From Hyphobacterium indicum (lineage in GTDB: Bacteria > Pseudomonadota > Alphaproteobacteria > Caulobacterales > Maricaulaceae), in contig NZ_QBDX01000004.1 in assembly GCF_003129605.1 (NCBI RefSeq), forward strand, positions 682,001-746,000: a DNA stretch of 64,000 bases, in the 5' to 3' direction. Below are positions 1 through 9,859 of the stretch, piece after piece. Position 1 is the first letter of the stretch, and each line of letters opens with the position of its first letter. Under the pieces are notes generated by a model. It was not told where the DNA came from. It saw only the letters and a list, made by a program, of their open reading frames with translations, and did not search any database. The translations under genes were made by a program, and so were the position numbers.

Positions 1-71
1 CCGGCCGCATCCGCTATGTCCTGCGTCGGATAGCTGAGCAGCGCTGCAAGGATTTTGAAGGTCTTGGCCAT
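1..71 (-). CDS. narJ: NarJ, nitrate reductase assembly chaperone (N-terminal fragment)
   Basis: Only the first 23 codons lie in the window, and the gene continues past its left edge. The predicted start MAKTFKILAALLSYPTQD matches the usual N-terminus of NarJ, the cytoplasmic chaperone that holds the NarGH apoenzyme until the molybdenum cofactor is inserted. Its ATG overlaps the narH stop codon (ATGA at 71-74 read on the minus strand), so the two are translationally coupled. narI would be expected next, outside the window. The call rests on the short N-terminus plus its position after narH. Confidence 0.8.
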   Translation of the reverse strand, partial: MAKTFKILAALLSYPTQDIADAA

Positions 72-1597
72 CAGCTTTTCTCCATGGGTGTGACCTGGGC
101 ACGGCGGCGCGGGCCACCGAAGAGTGACGCCTTGCTGGAGCCGTCCGAGCAACCATTGCCAAAGCTGAAGCCGCACTCACCACGGATATCGAAGGCTTCT
201 TCCGCCTCCTCGCGGTGGGAGGTCGGGATCACGAACCGGTCCTCATAATTGGCAATCGCCATGATGTGATACATGTCCTCGATCAGCTCGCGGGTGAGTC
301 CCACCCGTTCGGCAATCGACGGATCAATCACGCCCTCGACCGTTTTCGCCCGCATATAGGCTCGCATCGCCAGCATGCGTTCCAGGGCAACGGCAACCGG
401 TGCCTCGTCTCCGGCCGTCAGGAGATTGGCCAGATAGCGCAGCGGGATGCGCAAAGAGCGGACATCCGGCATGTCGCCGTCGATTTCCAGCGCACCGGAT
501 TCGGCCGCATTATTGATCGGTGACAGGGGCGGCACATACCAGACCATGGGAAGGGTGCGGTATTCGGGGTGCAGCGGGAAGGCGACTTTCCAGTCAATGG
601 CCATCTTGTAGACCGGTGATTGTTTTGCCGCTTCCAGCCAGGCCTCGGGCACACCATCCTTGCGCGCTTGTGCCTGAATCTCCGGATCATGCGGATCGAG
701 GAAAATATCGAGCTGGGCCTGATACAGGTCCTTTTCATCCTCCATCGAGGCCGCTTCCTCGATCCGGTCAGCGTCGTAAAGCATCACGCCGAGATAGCGG
801 ATACGGCCCACGCAGGTTTCCGAACAGACGGTCGGCTGCCCCGCCTCGATCCGCGGATAGCAGAAGGTGCATTTCTCGGATTTGCCGCTCGCCCAGTTGA
901 AATAGATCTTCTTGTACGGGCAACCGGAGACACACATCCGCCAGCCGCGGCATTTTTCCTGGTCGATCAGGACAATGCCGTCTTCCTCGCGCTTGTAGAT
1001 GGCACCGGACGGGCAGGCCGCCGCACAGGTCGGGTTGAGACAATGCTCGCACAGGCGCGGCAGATACATCATGAAGGTGTTTTCGAATTCACCATAGATC
1101 TGCTTCTGTATGCCTTCAAAATTGTAGTCCTCACCCCGCTTGGAAAACTCTCCTCCCAGGATTTCCTCCCAGTTCGGACCCCACTCGATCTTCTCCATCC
1201 GCTCGCCGGAGATCAGCGAGCGCGGCCGCGCCGTTGGAAAAGCGCGCGATTCACCGGCGGTGTGCAAGTGGTTGTAATCGAAGGTGAAAGGTTCGTAGTA
1301 ATCATCAATCTGCGGCAGGTCCGGATTGGCGAAGATCTTGGCCAGAATCCGCCATTTCGAGCCCATTTTGGGGTGCAGGCTGCCATTGCCGGAGCGTTTC
1401 CAGCCACCATTCCAGCGGCCCTGATTTTCCCAGTCCTTGGGATAGCCGACACCGGGTTTGGTTTCGACATTGTTGAACCAGGCGTATTCAACGCCTTCGC
1501 GGCTGGTCCAGACATTCTTGCAAGTCACCGAGCAGGTATGGCAGCCGATACATTTATCGAGATTGAGAACTTTACCGATTTGCGCGCGAATTTTCAT
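71..1597 (-). CDS. narH: Respiratory nitrate reductase beta subunit NarH
   Basis: This is the electron-transfer subunit of the membrane-bound nitrate reductase, passing electrons from NarI to NarG through iron-sulfur clusters on the cytoplasmic face. The 508 residues match the usual NarH length. The first cluster motif is at C16, C19, C22 and C26 (CIGCHTCSVTC). A second group, CEHCLNPTCAAACP, lies near residue 184. A third reads CRGWRMCVSGCP, where tryptophan replaces one cysteine as expected for the 3Fe-4S cluster. A fourth group follows (CTFC, CSETC). The start overlaps the narG stop by 4 bp and the stop overlaps the narJ start, as in a classical narGHJI operon. Confidence 0.97.
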   Translation of the reverse strand: MKIRAQIGKVLNLDKCIGCHTCSVTCKNVWTSREGVEYAWFNNVETKPGVGYPKDWENQGRWNGGWKRSGNGSLHPKMGSKWRILAKIFANPDLPQIDDYYEPFTFDYNHLHTAGESRAFPTARPRSLISGERMEKIEWGPNWEEILGGEFSKRGEDYNFEGIQKQIYGEFENTFMMYLPRLCEHCLNPTCAAACPSGAIYKREEDGIVLIDQEKCRGWRMCVSGCPYKKIYFNWASGKSEKCTFCYPRIEAGQPTVCSETCVGRIRYLGVMLYDADRIEEAASMEDEKDLYQAQLDIFLDPHDPEIQAQARKDGVPEAWLEAAKQSPVYKMAIDWKVAFPLHPEYRTLPMVWYVPPLSPINNAAESGALEIDGDMPDVRSLRIPLRYLANLLTAGDEAPVAVALERMLAMRAYMRAKTVEGVIDPSIAERVGLTRELIEDMYHIMAIANYEDRFVIPTSHREEAEEAFDIRGECGFSFGNGCSDGSSKASLFGGPRRRAQVTPMEKS

Positions 1598-4500
1598 TCT
1601 GCTGCCTCCAGAGCGTCGGCGGCGGGACCTTCGAGCCAGTCGATCTTGTCCATCTTGCGGACAATCACGAACTCGTCGCGGTTGGACCCCACCGTGCCGT
1701 AATAATTGAATCCGTAGGATTGCTGCGCGTAGCCGCCGATCATGTGGGTCGGCTTCAGCGTTGCCCGCGTCACGGAGTTGTGGATTCCACCGCGCTGGCC
1801 GGTCATTTCCGACCCCGGCACATTCACGATCTTTTCCTGGGCGTGATACATGAACAGCGTGCCCGGCTTGATACGCTGGGACACCACGGCCCGCGCCACG
1901 AGCGCACCGTTGGAATTGTAGGCTTCCACCCAGTCATTATCGACGATGCCGGCGGCAGCCGCGTCATCTTCCGACAGCCAGACAATCGGCCCGCCCCGGG
2001 ACAATGTCAGCATCAGGAGATTGTCGGTATAGGTGGAGTGAATGCCCCATTTCTGGTGCGGTGTGATGAAATTCAGAACCACCTGCTGGTTGCCATTCGG
2101 CTTGGAATCAATCACCGGCGCGATGGTCGCGGTATCGATCGGCGGGCGGTAGACGCACAGCCCCTCCCCGAACGCCAGCATCCATTTGTGATCCTGGTAA
2201 AGCTGCTGGCGGCCGGTCAGTGTCCGCCACGGAATGCGCTCATGCACATTCGTGTAACCGGCATTGTAACAGACCTTTTCGCTCTCGATTCCCGACCATG
2301 TGGGCGAAGAAATGATCTTGCGGGGTTGGGCGACCACATCGCGGAACCGGATTTTCTCGTCTTCCTTGGGCAGGGCCAGATGGGCGTGTTCACGACCGGT
2401 GTTTTTCTCCAGCGCCTGCCAAGCTTTGACGGCCACTTCACCATTGGTTTCCGGAGCCAGCATGAGAATGACTTCTGCGGCATCGATGGCCGTATTGATT
2501 TTCGGACGCCCTCGGGAGACCCCGTCCTCGAGCACGACACCGTTCAGCGCGGCAAGGTGTTCGATCTCGTGCTCCGTATTCCAGGAGATGCCCTTGCCCC
2601 CGTTTCCGAGCGTATCCATCAACGGGCCGAGCGAGGTGAATTTCTTGTAGAGGTTCGCATAATCCCGCTTCACCGTGAGGATTTGCGGCATGGTGACGCC
2701 CGGAATGGCCTCGACTTCACCCTTCTTCCAGTCCTTGACATCAAAGGGTTGCGCGATTTCCCCCGCCGTATCGTGCAGGATAGGCAAGAGGATGATATCG
2801 GTTTCCTCGCCGATCTCTTCCGGCGCAATCTCGGAGAGCTTTTTCGCCAGACCCTTGAAAATGTCCCAGTCGCTGCGCGCCTCCCATGAGGGATCAACCG
2901 CCGCCGTCAGCGGGTGGATGAAGGGATGCATGTCCGATGTGTTGAGGTCATCCTTTTCATACCAGGTCGCTGTCGGCAGAACGATGTCCGAATACATGCA
3001 GGTCGTTGACATCCGGAAGTCGATCGTCACCAGAAGGTCGAGCTTTCCCTCCGGCGCTTTGTCCGTCCATTCAACCTCGTCCGGCCGGTGCTCGGGGCCG
3101 ACTTCATCACACATCAGCCCGTTGGTGGCTCCGACGAGATGTTTGAGGAAATATTCGTGCCCCTTGCCCGAGGAGCCCAGCAGGTTGGAGCGCCAGACAA
3201 AGAGGTTCCGCGGCCAGTTTGCCGGATTGTCGGGCGCCTCGCACGACATGCGCAGATCGCCGGATTTCAGGCCCTCGACAACATAGTCCTTCGGATCCCG
3301 ACCGGCGGCGGCGGCGGCCTTTGAAACTTCGAACGGATTGGTCTGCAGCTGCGGTGCAGACGGCAGCCAGCCCATGCGTTCGGCACGGACATTCCAGTCG
3401 ATCATCGTCCCGGACCAGTCGCCATCCGGCGCGGTCGGAGAGAGGATTTCCTTCACATCGAGGGTTTCATAGCGCCACTGATCCGTATGCGCATACCAGC
3501 AGGACGTCGAATTCTGATGCCGGGGCGGCCGGTTCCAGTCGAGCGCGAAGGCCAGGGGTTGCCAGCCGGTCTGCGGCCGCAATTTCTCCTGCCCCACATA
3601 GTGCGCCCATCCGCCGCCGGATTGGCCGATACAGCCGCACATCACCAGAAGATTGATGATCCCCCGGTAATTCATGTCCATATGGTACCAGTGGTTCAGC
3701 CCCGCCCCGAGGATGACCATGGACTTGCCTTCGGTCTTTTCGGCATTGGTTGCGAACGCCCGGGCTGTGGCGATGATTTTCTTGCGGTCAACGCCGGTAA
3801 TCTGCTCCGCCCAGGCCGGCGTGTAGGGCGCAATATCATCATAGCTCTCGGCCAGATTGTCTCCGCCCAGCCCCCGGTCCAGGCCGTAATTGGCGCACAA
3901 AAGATCGAAAACGGTGACGACCAGAGCCTCGCCATCCTTCAGCGTGACGCGGCGCGCCGGCAGCTTGCGGGTGACGACATCCGGGTGATCCGTCCCCGCG
4001 AAATGATCATGATGCCGGCTGCCGAAATAGGGGAATCCGACATCGACCTGTTCGTCATGGCGGTCATCGAGAATGAAGGATAATTCCAGCTCGACATCGC
4101 CGCCCTTTCCATCCTTCTGCTCGATATTCCACTTGCCGGTTTCACCCCAGCGGAAGCCCACCGATCCCAGCGGTGCAACATAGCGGCCGCTCTTGCAGTC
4201 ATAGGCAATGGTCTTCCAGTCGGGATTATTGTCCTCGCCCAGGCTGTCATCGAAGTCGGAGGCGCGGAGCAAACGTCCGGGGATCAGCCGGCCGTCCTTC
4301 ATCTCCAGCCGCACCAGATTCGGCATGTCGGTATTCTCGCGGGCATAGCGCTCGAAATATTCGGCCTGCCGGTCTAGATGGTATTCGCGCAGGATCACAT
4401 GCCCCATCGCCATCGCCAGCGCGGCATCCGTGCCCTGTTTCGGATTCAGCCAGATATCCCCGAATTTTGCGGCCTCGGAATAATCCGGGCAGATCACCGC

Positions 4501-5331
4501 GCTCTTGGCACCGCGATAGCGGGCCTCGGTATAGAAGTGCGCATCCGGCGTCCGGGTCTGAGGGACATTCGAGCCCCAGATCAGCAGGAAACCCGCATTG
4601 TACCAATCCGCCGATTCCGGCACATCGGTCTGCTCGCCCCAGGTTTGCGGGCTCGCCGGCGGCAGGTCACAATACCAGTCATAGAAGGACATGCACACGC
4701 CGCCGAGAAGCGAGAGATAGCGCGATCCGGCCGCATAGGACACCATCGACATGGCGGGAATGGGCGAGAAGCCGAACACCCGGTCCGGTCCGTACTCCTT
4801 GGCCGTATAGGCATTGGCGGCGGCGATGATTTCGTTGACTTCATCCCAGTCACCGCGGACAAACCCGCCCGCACCCCGCTTCGAGACATAGGACTGCCGC
4901 GTCTCGGGATTGGCCTGGATGGACCGCCAGGCGGCCATGGGTGTCATCGTTTCCCGCGCCTTGCGCCAGGCTTTCAGCAGGCGCGAACGGATCATCGGAT
5001 ATTTCAGCCGGTTGGCCGAATACATGTACCAGGAATAGCTGGCCCCGCGCGAACAGCCGCGTGGTTCGTGATTGGGCAGATCAGGGCGCGTGCGCGGATA
5101 GTCCGTCTGTTGTGTTTCCCAGGTGACCAGCCCGCCCTTGACATAGATTTTCCAGCTGCAGGACCCGGTGCAGTTCACGCCATGGGTCGAGCGGACGACT
5201 TTGTCGTGCTGCCAGCGCTTGCGGTAGGAATCTTCCCACTTCCGGTCCTCGGTGGTGGTGATGCCGTGACCATCGGAGAAACGCTCAGACGGGCGCGTGA
5301 AGAAGGTGAGGCGGTCGAGAAGATGACTCAT
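1594..5331 (-). CDS. narG: Respiratory nitrate reductase alpha subunit NarG
   Basis: This is the catalytic subunit, reducing nitrate to nitrite at a bis-MGD molybdenum site on the cytoplasmic side. It has 1245 residues, the normal family length. The N-terminal FS0 iron-sulfur ligands are visible at H50, C54 and C58 (HGVNCTGSC), the same positions as in E. coli NarG. The molybdopterin oxidoreductase core and a C-terminal dinucleotide-binding domain follow, and the segment YNAGFLLIWGSNVPQTRTPD lies in the MGD-binding core. The start is 12 bp downstream of narK2, so it is probably cotranscribed. It depends on the Moco genes at 9273-13830. There are no frameshifts. Confidence 0.98.
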   Translation of the reverse strand: MSHLLDRLTFFTRPSERFSDGHGITTTEDRKWEDSYRKRWQHDKVVRSTHGVNCTGSCSWKIYVKGGLVTWETQQTDYPRTRPDLPNHEPRGCSRGASYSWYMYSANRLKYPMIRSRLLKAWRKARETMTPMAAWRSIQANPETRQSYVSKRGAGGFVRGDWDEVNEIIAAANAYTAKEYGPDRVFGFSPIPAMSMVSYAAGSRYLSLLGGVCMSFYDWYCDLPPASPQTWGEQTDVPESADWYNAGFLLIWGSNVPQTRTPDAHFYTEARYRGAKSAVICPDYSEAAKFGDIWLNPKQGTDAALAMAMGHVILREYHLDRQAEYFERYARENTDMPNLVRLEMKDGRLIPGRLLRASDFDDSLGEDNNPDWKTIAYDCKSGRYVAPLGSVGFRWGETGKWNIEQKDGKGGDVELELSFILDDRHDEQVDVGFPYFGSRHHDHFAGTDHPDVVTRKLPARRVTLKDGEALVVTVFDLLCANYGLDRGLGGDNLAESYDDIAPYTPAWAEQITGVDRKKIIATARAFATNAEKTEGKSMVILGAGLNHWYHMDMNYRGIINLLVMCGCIGQSGGGWAHYVGQEKLRPQTGWQPLAFALDWNRPPRHQNSTSCWYAHTDQWRYETLDVKEILSPTAPDGDWSGTMIDWNVRAERMGWLPSAPQLQTNPFEVSKAAAAAGRDPKDYVVEGLKSGDLRMSCEAPDNPANWPRNLFVWRSNLLGSSGKGHEYFLKHLVGATNGLMCDEVGPEHRPDEVEWTDKAPEGKLDLLVTIDFRMSTTCMYSDIVLPTATWYEKDDLNTSDMHPFIHPLTAAVDPSWEARSDWDIFKGLAKKLSEIAPEEIGEETDIILLPILHDTAGEIAQPFDVKDWKKGEVEAIPGVTMPQILTVKRDYANLYKKFTSLGPLMDTLGNGGKGISWNTEHEIEHLAALNGVVLEDGVSRGRPKINTAIDAAEVILMLAPETNGEVAVKAWQALEKNTGREHAHLALPKEDEKIRFRDVVAQPRKIISSPTWSGIESEKVCYNAGYTNVHERIPWRTLTGRQQLYQDHKWMLAFGEGLCVYRPPIDTATIAPVIDSKPNGNQQVVLNFITPHQKWGIHSTYTDNLLMLTLSRGGPIVWLSEDDAAAAGIVDNDWVEAYNSNGALVARAVVSQRIKPGTLFMYHAQEKIVNVPGSEMTGQRGGIHNSVTRATLKPTHMIGGYAQQSYGFNYYGTVGSNRDEFVIVRKMDKIDWLEGPAADALEAAE

Positions 5332-5343
5332 GATAACAATCCT

Positions 5344-6951
5344 TTACGGGTTTTTCACATCTGCGCCCGGACGCAGATAGAACCACCAGTTGATGGCGAT
5401 GCAGACGGCATAGAAAATGGCAAATCCGATGAGGGCGTATTCGGGCGTGGTGGCGCGGATCTGCTCGCCGAACACTTGCGGGATGATGAAGGCGCCATAG
5501 GCTGCAACCGCGGACGTCCAGCCCAGCACCGGCCCGGCTTGCTCGCGGTCGAACACAACGGCAATGGTACGAAAGGTTGATCCATTGCCGATGCCCGAAG
5601 CGGCAAACAGGATCAGGAACAGGATCAGGAAAGGCGTGAAGAAAATCTCCGGCGTGGCCGATCCATAGGCCAGCTTCATGAACCAGGCGACACCGAGTGC
5701 GCAAATGACCATCACAACAGAGATGGTCTGGGTAACGAGCGCCCCGCCGAACCGGTCGGCCAGCTTGCCGCCGATCGGCCGGATCAGCGCGCCGATGAAG
5801 GGACCGGTCCAGGCGAACATGAGGGCGCTGGGACCGTCCGGATTGATGACATCATGCGTCATCACCCCGTCGACCTCGATATGCTGGAAACCGAATATGA
5901 CCTTGATGGCGAGCCCGAAGGCCGCTGCATAGCCGATGAAGGAACCGAAGGTCATCGTATAGATGACCGTCATCGCCCAGGTGTGCTTGTTGCGGAAGAT
6001 CCGGTACTGCCGGTCGAGGCTCTTCCGGATCGCGCCGGGTATGGCCTTCAGCGCAAACACCGTCGCCGCGATCACGGCGGGAAGCACGATCCATTTCGAT
6101 ACGCCCCAGCCCGAACCACCGGCATCCGCTGGCAGCATCAGCCAGAGGCCGGCGGCCGCCATGACCAGGCCGATGCCCAGCATGCCCGCAATTTTCCCGA
6201 AAGAGGCAATGGGGGAACCGATATTCGGCGAGACATGCTCGTCACGGATATTGTTCATCCCGTACCAGGTGGCCACAACGACCGGGATCAGGATAGCCAC
6301 CCAGATAAATCCGGCATTATGCAGGAATGTTTCGGTGCCGGCAGGAATGCGCCCGATCAGCGTGCCGGATGTGTTCTGCAACACCATCGAGGTTCCGCCG
6401 AACATGCCGACCGTCATGACCAGCGGGATCAGGATCTGCATGGTCGTGACGCCGAAATTGCCCAGACCGGCATTCATGCCCAGCGAATAGCCCTGCACCT
6501 TTTTCGGAAAGAAGAAGCTGATATTCGACATCGAGCTGGCAAAATTCCCGCCGCCAATGCCGGACAGAAGCGCCATCAGCTGGAATTGCCAGAGGGGAGT
6601 GTCCGGGTTTTGCAGGATGATCGCCGTTCCCGCAGATGGGATCAGCAGCAGGGCGGTCGTGAAAAAGATCGTATTCCGCCCGCCCGCCAACCGGATGAAG
6701 AAGGTGGAGGGAATTCTGAGTGTTGCGCCCGACAATCCGGCGATCGCCGTCAGTGTGAACAATTCGGTCTGACTGAAACCATAGTCCAGATTGATCATCT
6801 GGACGGTGATGATTCCCCAGTAGAGCCATACCGCAAAGCCGCAAAGCAGCGCCGGGATCGAGATCCACAGATTGCGGTTGGCGATGGCTTTGCCCGTCAA
6901 TTCCCATTGGGCGGGATCTTCGGGGTTCCAGTTCAAGAGGTCTTTGGCCAT
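5344..6951 (-). CDS. narK: NarK2-type nitrate/nitrite transporter (MFS, NNP family)
   Basis: This 535-residue multi-pass membrane protein is of the nitrate/nitrite porter family of the major facilitator superfamily. The family signature is visible as GIGGGNFASSMSNISFFFP near residue 127, followed by NAGLGNFGVTTMQ. The length and hydrophilic central segment resemble the NarK2 type, usually assigned to nitrate/nitrite exchange, rather than the shorter proton-coupled NarK1 type. It lies 12 bp before narG and 71 bp after the upstream transporter gene. Direction and mechanism of transport are inferred from the family, not seen. Confidence 0.93.
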   Translation of the reverse strand: MAKDLLNWNPEDPAQWELTGKAIANRNLWISIPALLCGFAVWLYWGIITVQMINLDYGFSQTELFTLTAIAGLSGATLRIPSTFFIRLAGGRNTIFFTTALLLIPSAGTAIILQNPDTPLWQFQLMALLSGIGGGNFASSMSNISFFFPKKVQGYSLGMNAGLGNFGVTTMQILIPLVMTVGMFGGTSMVLQNTSGTLIGRIPAGTETFLHNAGFIWVAILIPVVVATWYGMNNIRDEHVSPNIGSPIASFGKIAGMLGIGLVMAAAGLWLMLPADAGGSGWGVSKWIVLPAVIAATVFALKAIPGAIRKSLDRQYRIFRNKHTWAMTVIYTMTFGSFIGYAAAFGLAIKVIFGFQHIEVDGVMTHDVINPDGPSALMFAWTGPFIGALIRPIGGKLADRFGGALVTQTISVVMVICALGVAWFMKLAYGSATPEIFFTPFLILFLILFAASGIGNGSTFRTIAVVFDREQAGPVLGWTSAVAAYGAFIIPQVFGEQIRATTPEYALIGFAIFYAVCIAINWWFYLRPGADVKNP

Positions 6952-7022
6952 TCGGGTCGTCCTTGTTGTCAGTTTGGCCGTGGTGGCACCGGCAGGGGGT
7001 TGCGGGCCACCACAGCCCTGTC

Positions 7023-8348
7023 TCAGCGGGCCTGGCTCGCAGGAAAAGGCGCGTCAGGCATGTCGCTGAGATGTCGCTCATCTGCCAGTTGCGGATATTT
7101 GCGGCGTTCCATCCGGCGGATCGCCAGATGCATCCAGATCGTCGAAACCAGGACGATCAGGAACATCAGCATGAAGCAGCTGGTCCAGACGCCGGTGAGA
7201 TCATTCATGATGCCGAAGCTGATCGGCAGAACGAATCCGCCAAGGCCGCCAATCATGCCGACCAGCCCGCCGACGGATCCGACATGATGGGGATAATAGA
7301 CGGGGATGTGTTTGTAGACGGCCGCTTTGCCAAGGGACATCACGAAACCGAGCCCGATGGTAAGGATGGCGAACGGCACGACACCTATGCCGAAGCTGAA
7401 CTCGATCGGCCCCTCGATACCGCTGACAATATAGCGGGTTTCCGGATAGCTGAGCGCGAAAAGGCAAACCAGGGAGATGATGAAGGTGAGGTACATCACG
7501 AAACGTGCGCCCCACTTGTCCGACATCCAGCCGCCCAGAGCGCGGAAAATCGAGGCGGGCAGCGAATAGGCTGCGGCCAGCATGCCGGCCGTTTGCAGGT
7601 CCAGCCCGTAGGCACCGGTATAATAGCGTGGCAGCCAGGAAGCGAGCGCAACGAAGGCGCCGAAAACAAAGAAGTAATAGGTCGCAAACCGCCAGACCTG
7701 CGGGTCTTTCAGCGGCTCCAGCTGCATCAGGGCGGACGGACGTTTGCCACCGGACTTGCGCTGCGCAACCAGCACAGGGTCGTCCTTGGTGAACACCCAG
7801 AATATCACCGCCATCGCCAGCAGGACACCGGCATAGATTTGCGCGGTTTGCTGCCAGCCAAACGCGACAACAAGGAAGGGCGCTCCGAAATTGGTAACCG
7901 CCGCGCCCATATTGCCGACGCCGAATATACCCAGCGCCGTGCCTTGTGCCTTGGCCTCATACCACCGCGACACATAGGCGATACCGATAATGAAGGAACC
8001 GCCTGCGAGCCCGACGCCGAGCGCGGCGAGAAGGAGCATCGGGTAGGTGTCCGCCATCGACAGGAGGAAGGCTGCGACCGCTGTCGTGACCATCTGGATC
8101 GGGAACATGATCCGGCCGCCATATTGTTCCGTCAGAATACCGAGAAACACGCGGCTGATGGAGCCGGTCAGAACCGGCGTCGCCACCAGCAATCCGAACT
8201 GGGTCTCCGACAGGCCCAGCTCCTGCTTGATGCGGACGCCGATGATCGAGAAAATGGTCCAGACTGCGAAACAGACCGTAAAGGCCAGGAGGCTCATTCC
8301 GAGCGCTCGGTGTTGTTGTCCGGGTGTGACGCCTTCCAGCGAGTGCAT
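7023..8348 (-). CDS. narK: NarK1-type nitrate transporter (MFS, NNP family)
   Basis: This is a second nitrate/nitrite porter of about 441 residues. The ATG at 8348 is preferred over an upstream in-frame start at 8381 because GGGGGC lies just before it and the protein then begins MHSLEGVTPGQQ. A NNP-type glycine-rich signature is present (ALGVGLAGGSFIIGIAYVSRWY) around residue 107, and NMGAAVTNFGAP follows. In organisms with paired narK genes this shorter type is usually the proton/nitrate symporter and the longer one the nitrate/nitrite exchanger. Here the two are separate genes rather than a fused NarK1-NarK2. It is the first gene of the minus-strand nar operon and faces the regulator at 8591. 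Confidence 0.9.
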   Translation of the reverse strand: MHSLEGVTPGQQHRALGMSLLAFTVCFAVWTIFSIIGVRIKQELGLSETQFGLLVATPVLTGSISRVFLGILTEQYGGRIMFPIQMVTTAVAAFLLSMADTYPMLLLAALGVGLAGGSFIIGIAYVSRWYEAKAQGTALGIFGVGNMGAAVTNFGAPFLVVAFGWQQTAQIYAGVLLAMAVIFWVFTKDDPVLVAQRKSGGKRPSALMQLEPLKDPQVWRFATYYFFVFGAFVALASWLPRYYTGAYGLDLQTAGMLAAAYSLPASIFRALGGWMSDKWGARFVMYLTFIISLVCLFALSYPETRYIVSGIEGPIEFSFGIGVVPFAILTIGLGFVMSLGKAAVYKHIPVYYPHHVGSVGGLVGMIGGLGGFVLPISFGIMNDLTGVWTSCFMLMFLIVLVSTIWMHLAIRRMERRKYPQLADERHLSDMPDAPFPASQAR

Positions 8349-8534
8349 GATCGCCCCCAATTTCAAAGCTTGCCGATACAAGCGATGAATAATTGATAGC
8401 GATAATAACTGACCCTCGAAACATGATTACATGTCGCGCGGCAAATATACGCACATATAATTGAAGTTATCGACAATTTCTTGTTATGATTTGTTTTATG
8501 TCATTACTATAAAACCCAATTTGCAATTCATACA

Positions 8535-8548
8535 TTGATATTGATCAA
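8535..8548. promoter_or_regulatory. FNR-type box between narK1 and the Crp/Fnr regulator gene
   Basis: The sequence TTGATATTGATCAA is a perfect match to the FNR/Anr/Dnr consensus TTGAT-N4-ATCAA. It lies in the 242 bp divergent region, about 49 bp before the regulator start and about 190 bp before narK1. The surrounding DNA (8390-8550) is markedly AT-rich, as expected of a strong promoter region. Confidence 0.85.
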
Positions 8549-8590
8549 TCGGCAGTGTAACGACGCATTGGAAACAGCTGCGGGATCACG

Positions 8591-9289
8591 ATGCGAGACT
8601 CTGACCGGGACATCATCAGGAATCTGAACCTGTTTTGTGACATGCAGCCGCAACGCTTCGAAGCGCTTCTGACCGCAGCTTATGCCCAGCAGTTTCCGGC
8701 CCATGTTGATCTCATCCGGGAAGGTGAACCCGCCGACTTTCTGTATGTGGTGCTGGAAGGTTGCGTGGAATTGTTTTCAGCAAGCCATGGGCGCGAATCG
8801 TCCTTGGCGATCGTCACGCCTGTTTCCACCTTCATCCTCGCGGCAACCATCAAGGACGCGCCCTATCTGATGTCGGCGCGGACCATCGCGCCGTCGAAAC
8901 TGCTTCTGATGCCATCCGGTAATGTGCGTGAGGCCTTCGATCATGATCCCGCCTTCGCGCGGGCGATCGTGACCGAGCTGGCGACCTGTTACCGCGGCGT
9001 CGTGAAGTCCATGAAGAATCTCAAACTCCGGACCGCAATCGAGCGGGTCGGCAATTATATTGTGCGCCTGCATGACAAATCCGGTCACGCCGACATTGTC
9101 GAGCTGCCTTTCGGGAAAAGGAATCTCGCTTCCATTCTCGGCATGACGCCGGAAAATCTGTCCCGGGCTTTCGGTGCCCTGCAGTCACACGGTATCCTGA
9201 TGGATGGTGCGCGGATCGAGATAACGGACCGCGCCGCGCTCGAAGCCATCTGCAAACCGAATCCGCTCATTGATGACCCGCGCAGCTGA
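8591..9289 (+). CDS. Crp/Fnr-family regulator (Dnr/NnrR-like, no Fe-S cysteines)
   Basis: This 232-residue protein has an N-terminal cyclic-nucleotide-binding fold (about residues 10-125) and a C-terminal Crp-type helix-turn-helix. The recognition helix reads TPENLSRAF and carries the E-x-x-S-R pattern that in FNR contacts TTGA half-sites. That fits the FNR-type boxes scattered through this region. The N-terminus has only one cysteine (LFCDM), so the four-cysteine Fe-S cluster of true FNR is absent. Dnr/NnrR-type sensors of NO or low oxygen are the closest class. The gene diverges from narK1 and its 3' end overlaps mobA. Autoregulation through the 8535 box is likely. Confidence 0.88.
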   Translation: MRDSDRDIIRNLNLFCDMQPQRFEALLTAAYAQQFPAHVDLIREGEPADFLYVVLEGCVELFSASHGRESSLAIVTPVSTFILAATIKDAPYLMSARTIAPSKLLLMPSGNVREAFDHDPAFARAIVTELATCYRGVVKSMKNLKLRTAIERVGNYIVRLHDKSGHADIVELPFGKRNLASILGMTPENLSRAFGALQSHGILMDGARIEITDRAALEAICKPNPLIDDPRS

Positions 9290-9824
9290 CCCCGCCAACA
9301 CCGCCGGTATCATTCTGGCCGGCGGACAATCGCGGCGCATGGGTCAGGACAAAGCGGACATCGGCTATCGCGGCCAGACTTTTCTGGAGCGCGCTACGGC
9401 CCTTTTGTACGCAACCGGCTGCAATCCTGTGCGGGTGAGCGGGCGGCCGGATTTGCCGGATGGAATCCCCGACCGGGAACCCGGCCAGGGTCCGGCCCGG
9501 GCCATACTGGACGCGCTGGCCGAGATATCGGACACATCATCCGGCGCGTTGTTTATTCCCGTCGATATGCCCCTCCTCGAGCCGGACGATCTCTTGCCAT
9601 TGATGACAAACAATCCGGCGCGGGCCTGCGCATGGGCCGGCCATCCATTGCCCGCCTATCTTCCGGCCGGCACAATAATGCCGGCTCAGGCAGAAATCCG
9701 TTCGGTAAAAAGTCTCCTCGCCCGGTTTGACGCGACCTGGCTGAAGCCGCACGCTGAACAGGCCGGGCGATTCAGCAATATCAATTCGCCTGCGGATTTG
9801 ACATCCCTGCCGCGTTCGGAGTGA
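9273..9824 (+). CDS. mobA: Molybdenum cofactor guanylyltransferase MobA
   Basis: MobA attaches GMP to molybdopterin to make the MGD form used by NarG. The 183-residue protein opens with the nucleotide-binding signature IILAGGQSRRMGQDKA and later shows PVDMPLLEPDD, typical of this nucleotidyltransferase fold. The ATG at 9273 overlaps the end of the regulator gene by 17 bp in another frame, which suggests coupling. It is the first of seven Moco genes on this strand. Confidence 0.92.
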   Translation: MTRAADPANTAGIILAGGQSRRMGQDKADIGYRGQTFLERATALLYATGCNPVRVSGRPDLPDGIPDREPGQGPARAILDALAEISDTSSGALFIPVDMPLLEPDDLLPLMTNNPARACAWAGHPLPAYLPAGTIMPAQAEIRSVKSLLARFDATWLKPHAEQAGRFSNINSPADLTSLPRSE

Positions 9825-9859
9825 CGTGCGACGAGACGTCACTTGGCAAGTGCACAGAT

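Noticed and set aside
620-1702. Long plus-strand open frame opposite narH
   Set aside because: It mirrors narH codon periodicity; no family features. A GC-rich shadow frame.
5854-8396. Two long plus-strand frames opposite the narK genes
   Set aside because: Both are rich in Arg/Gly/His with no domain signature, and the opposite strand carries clear transporters.
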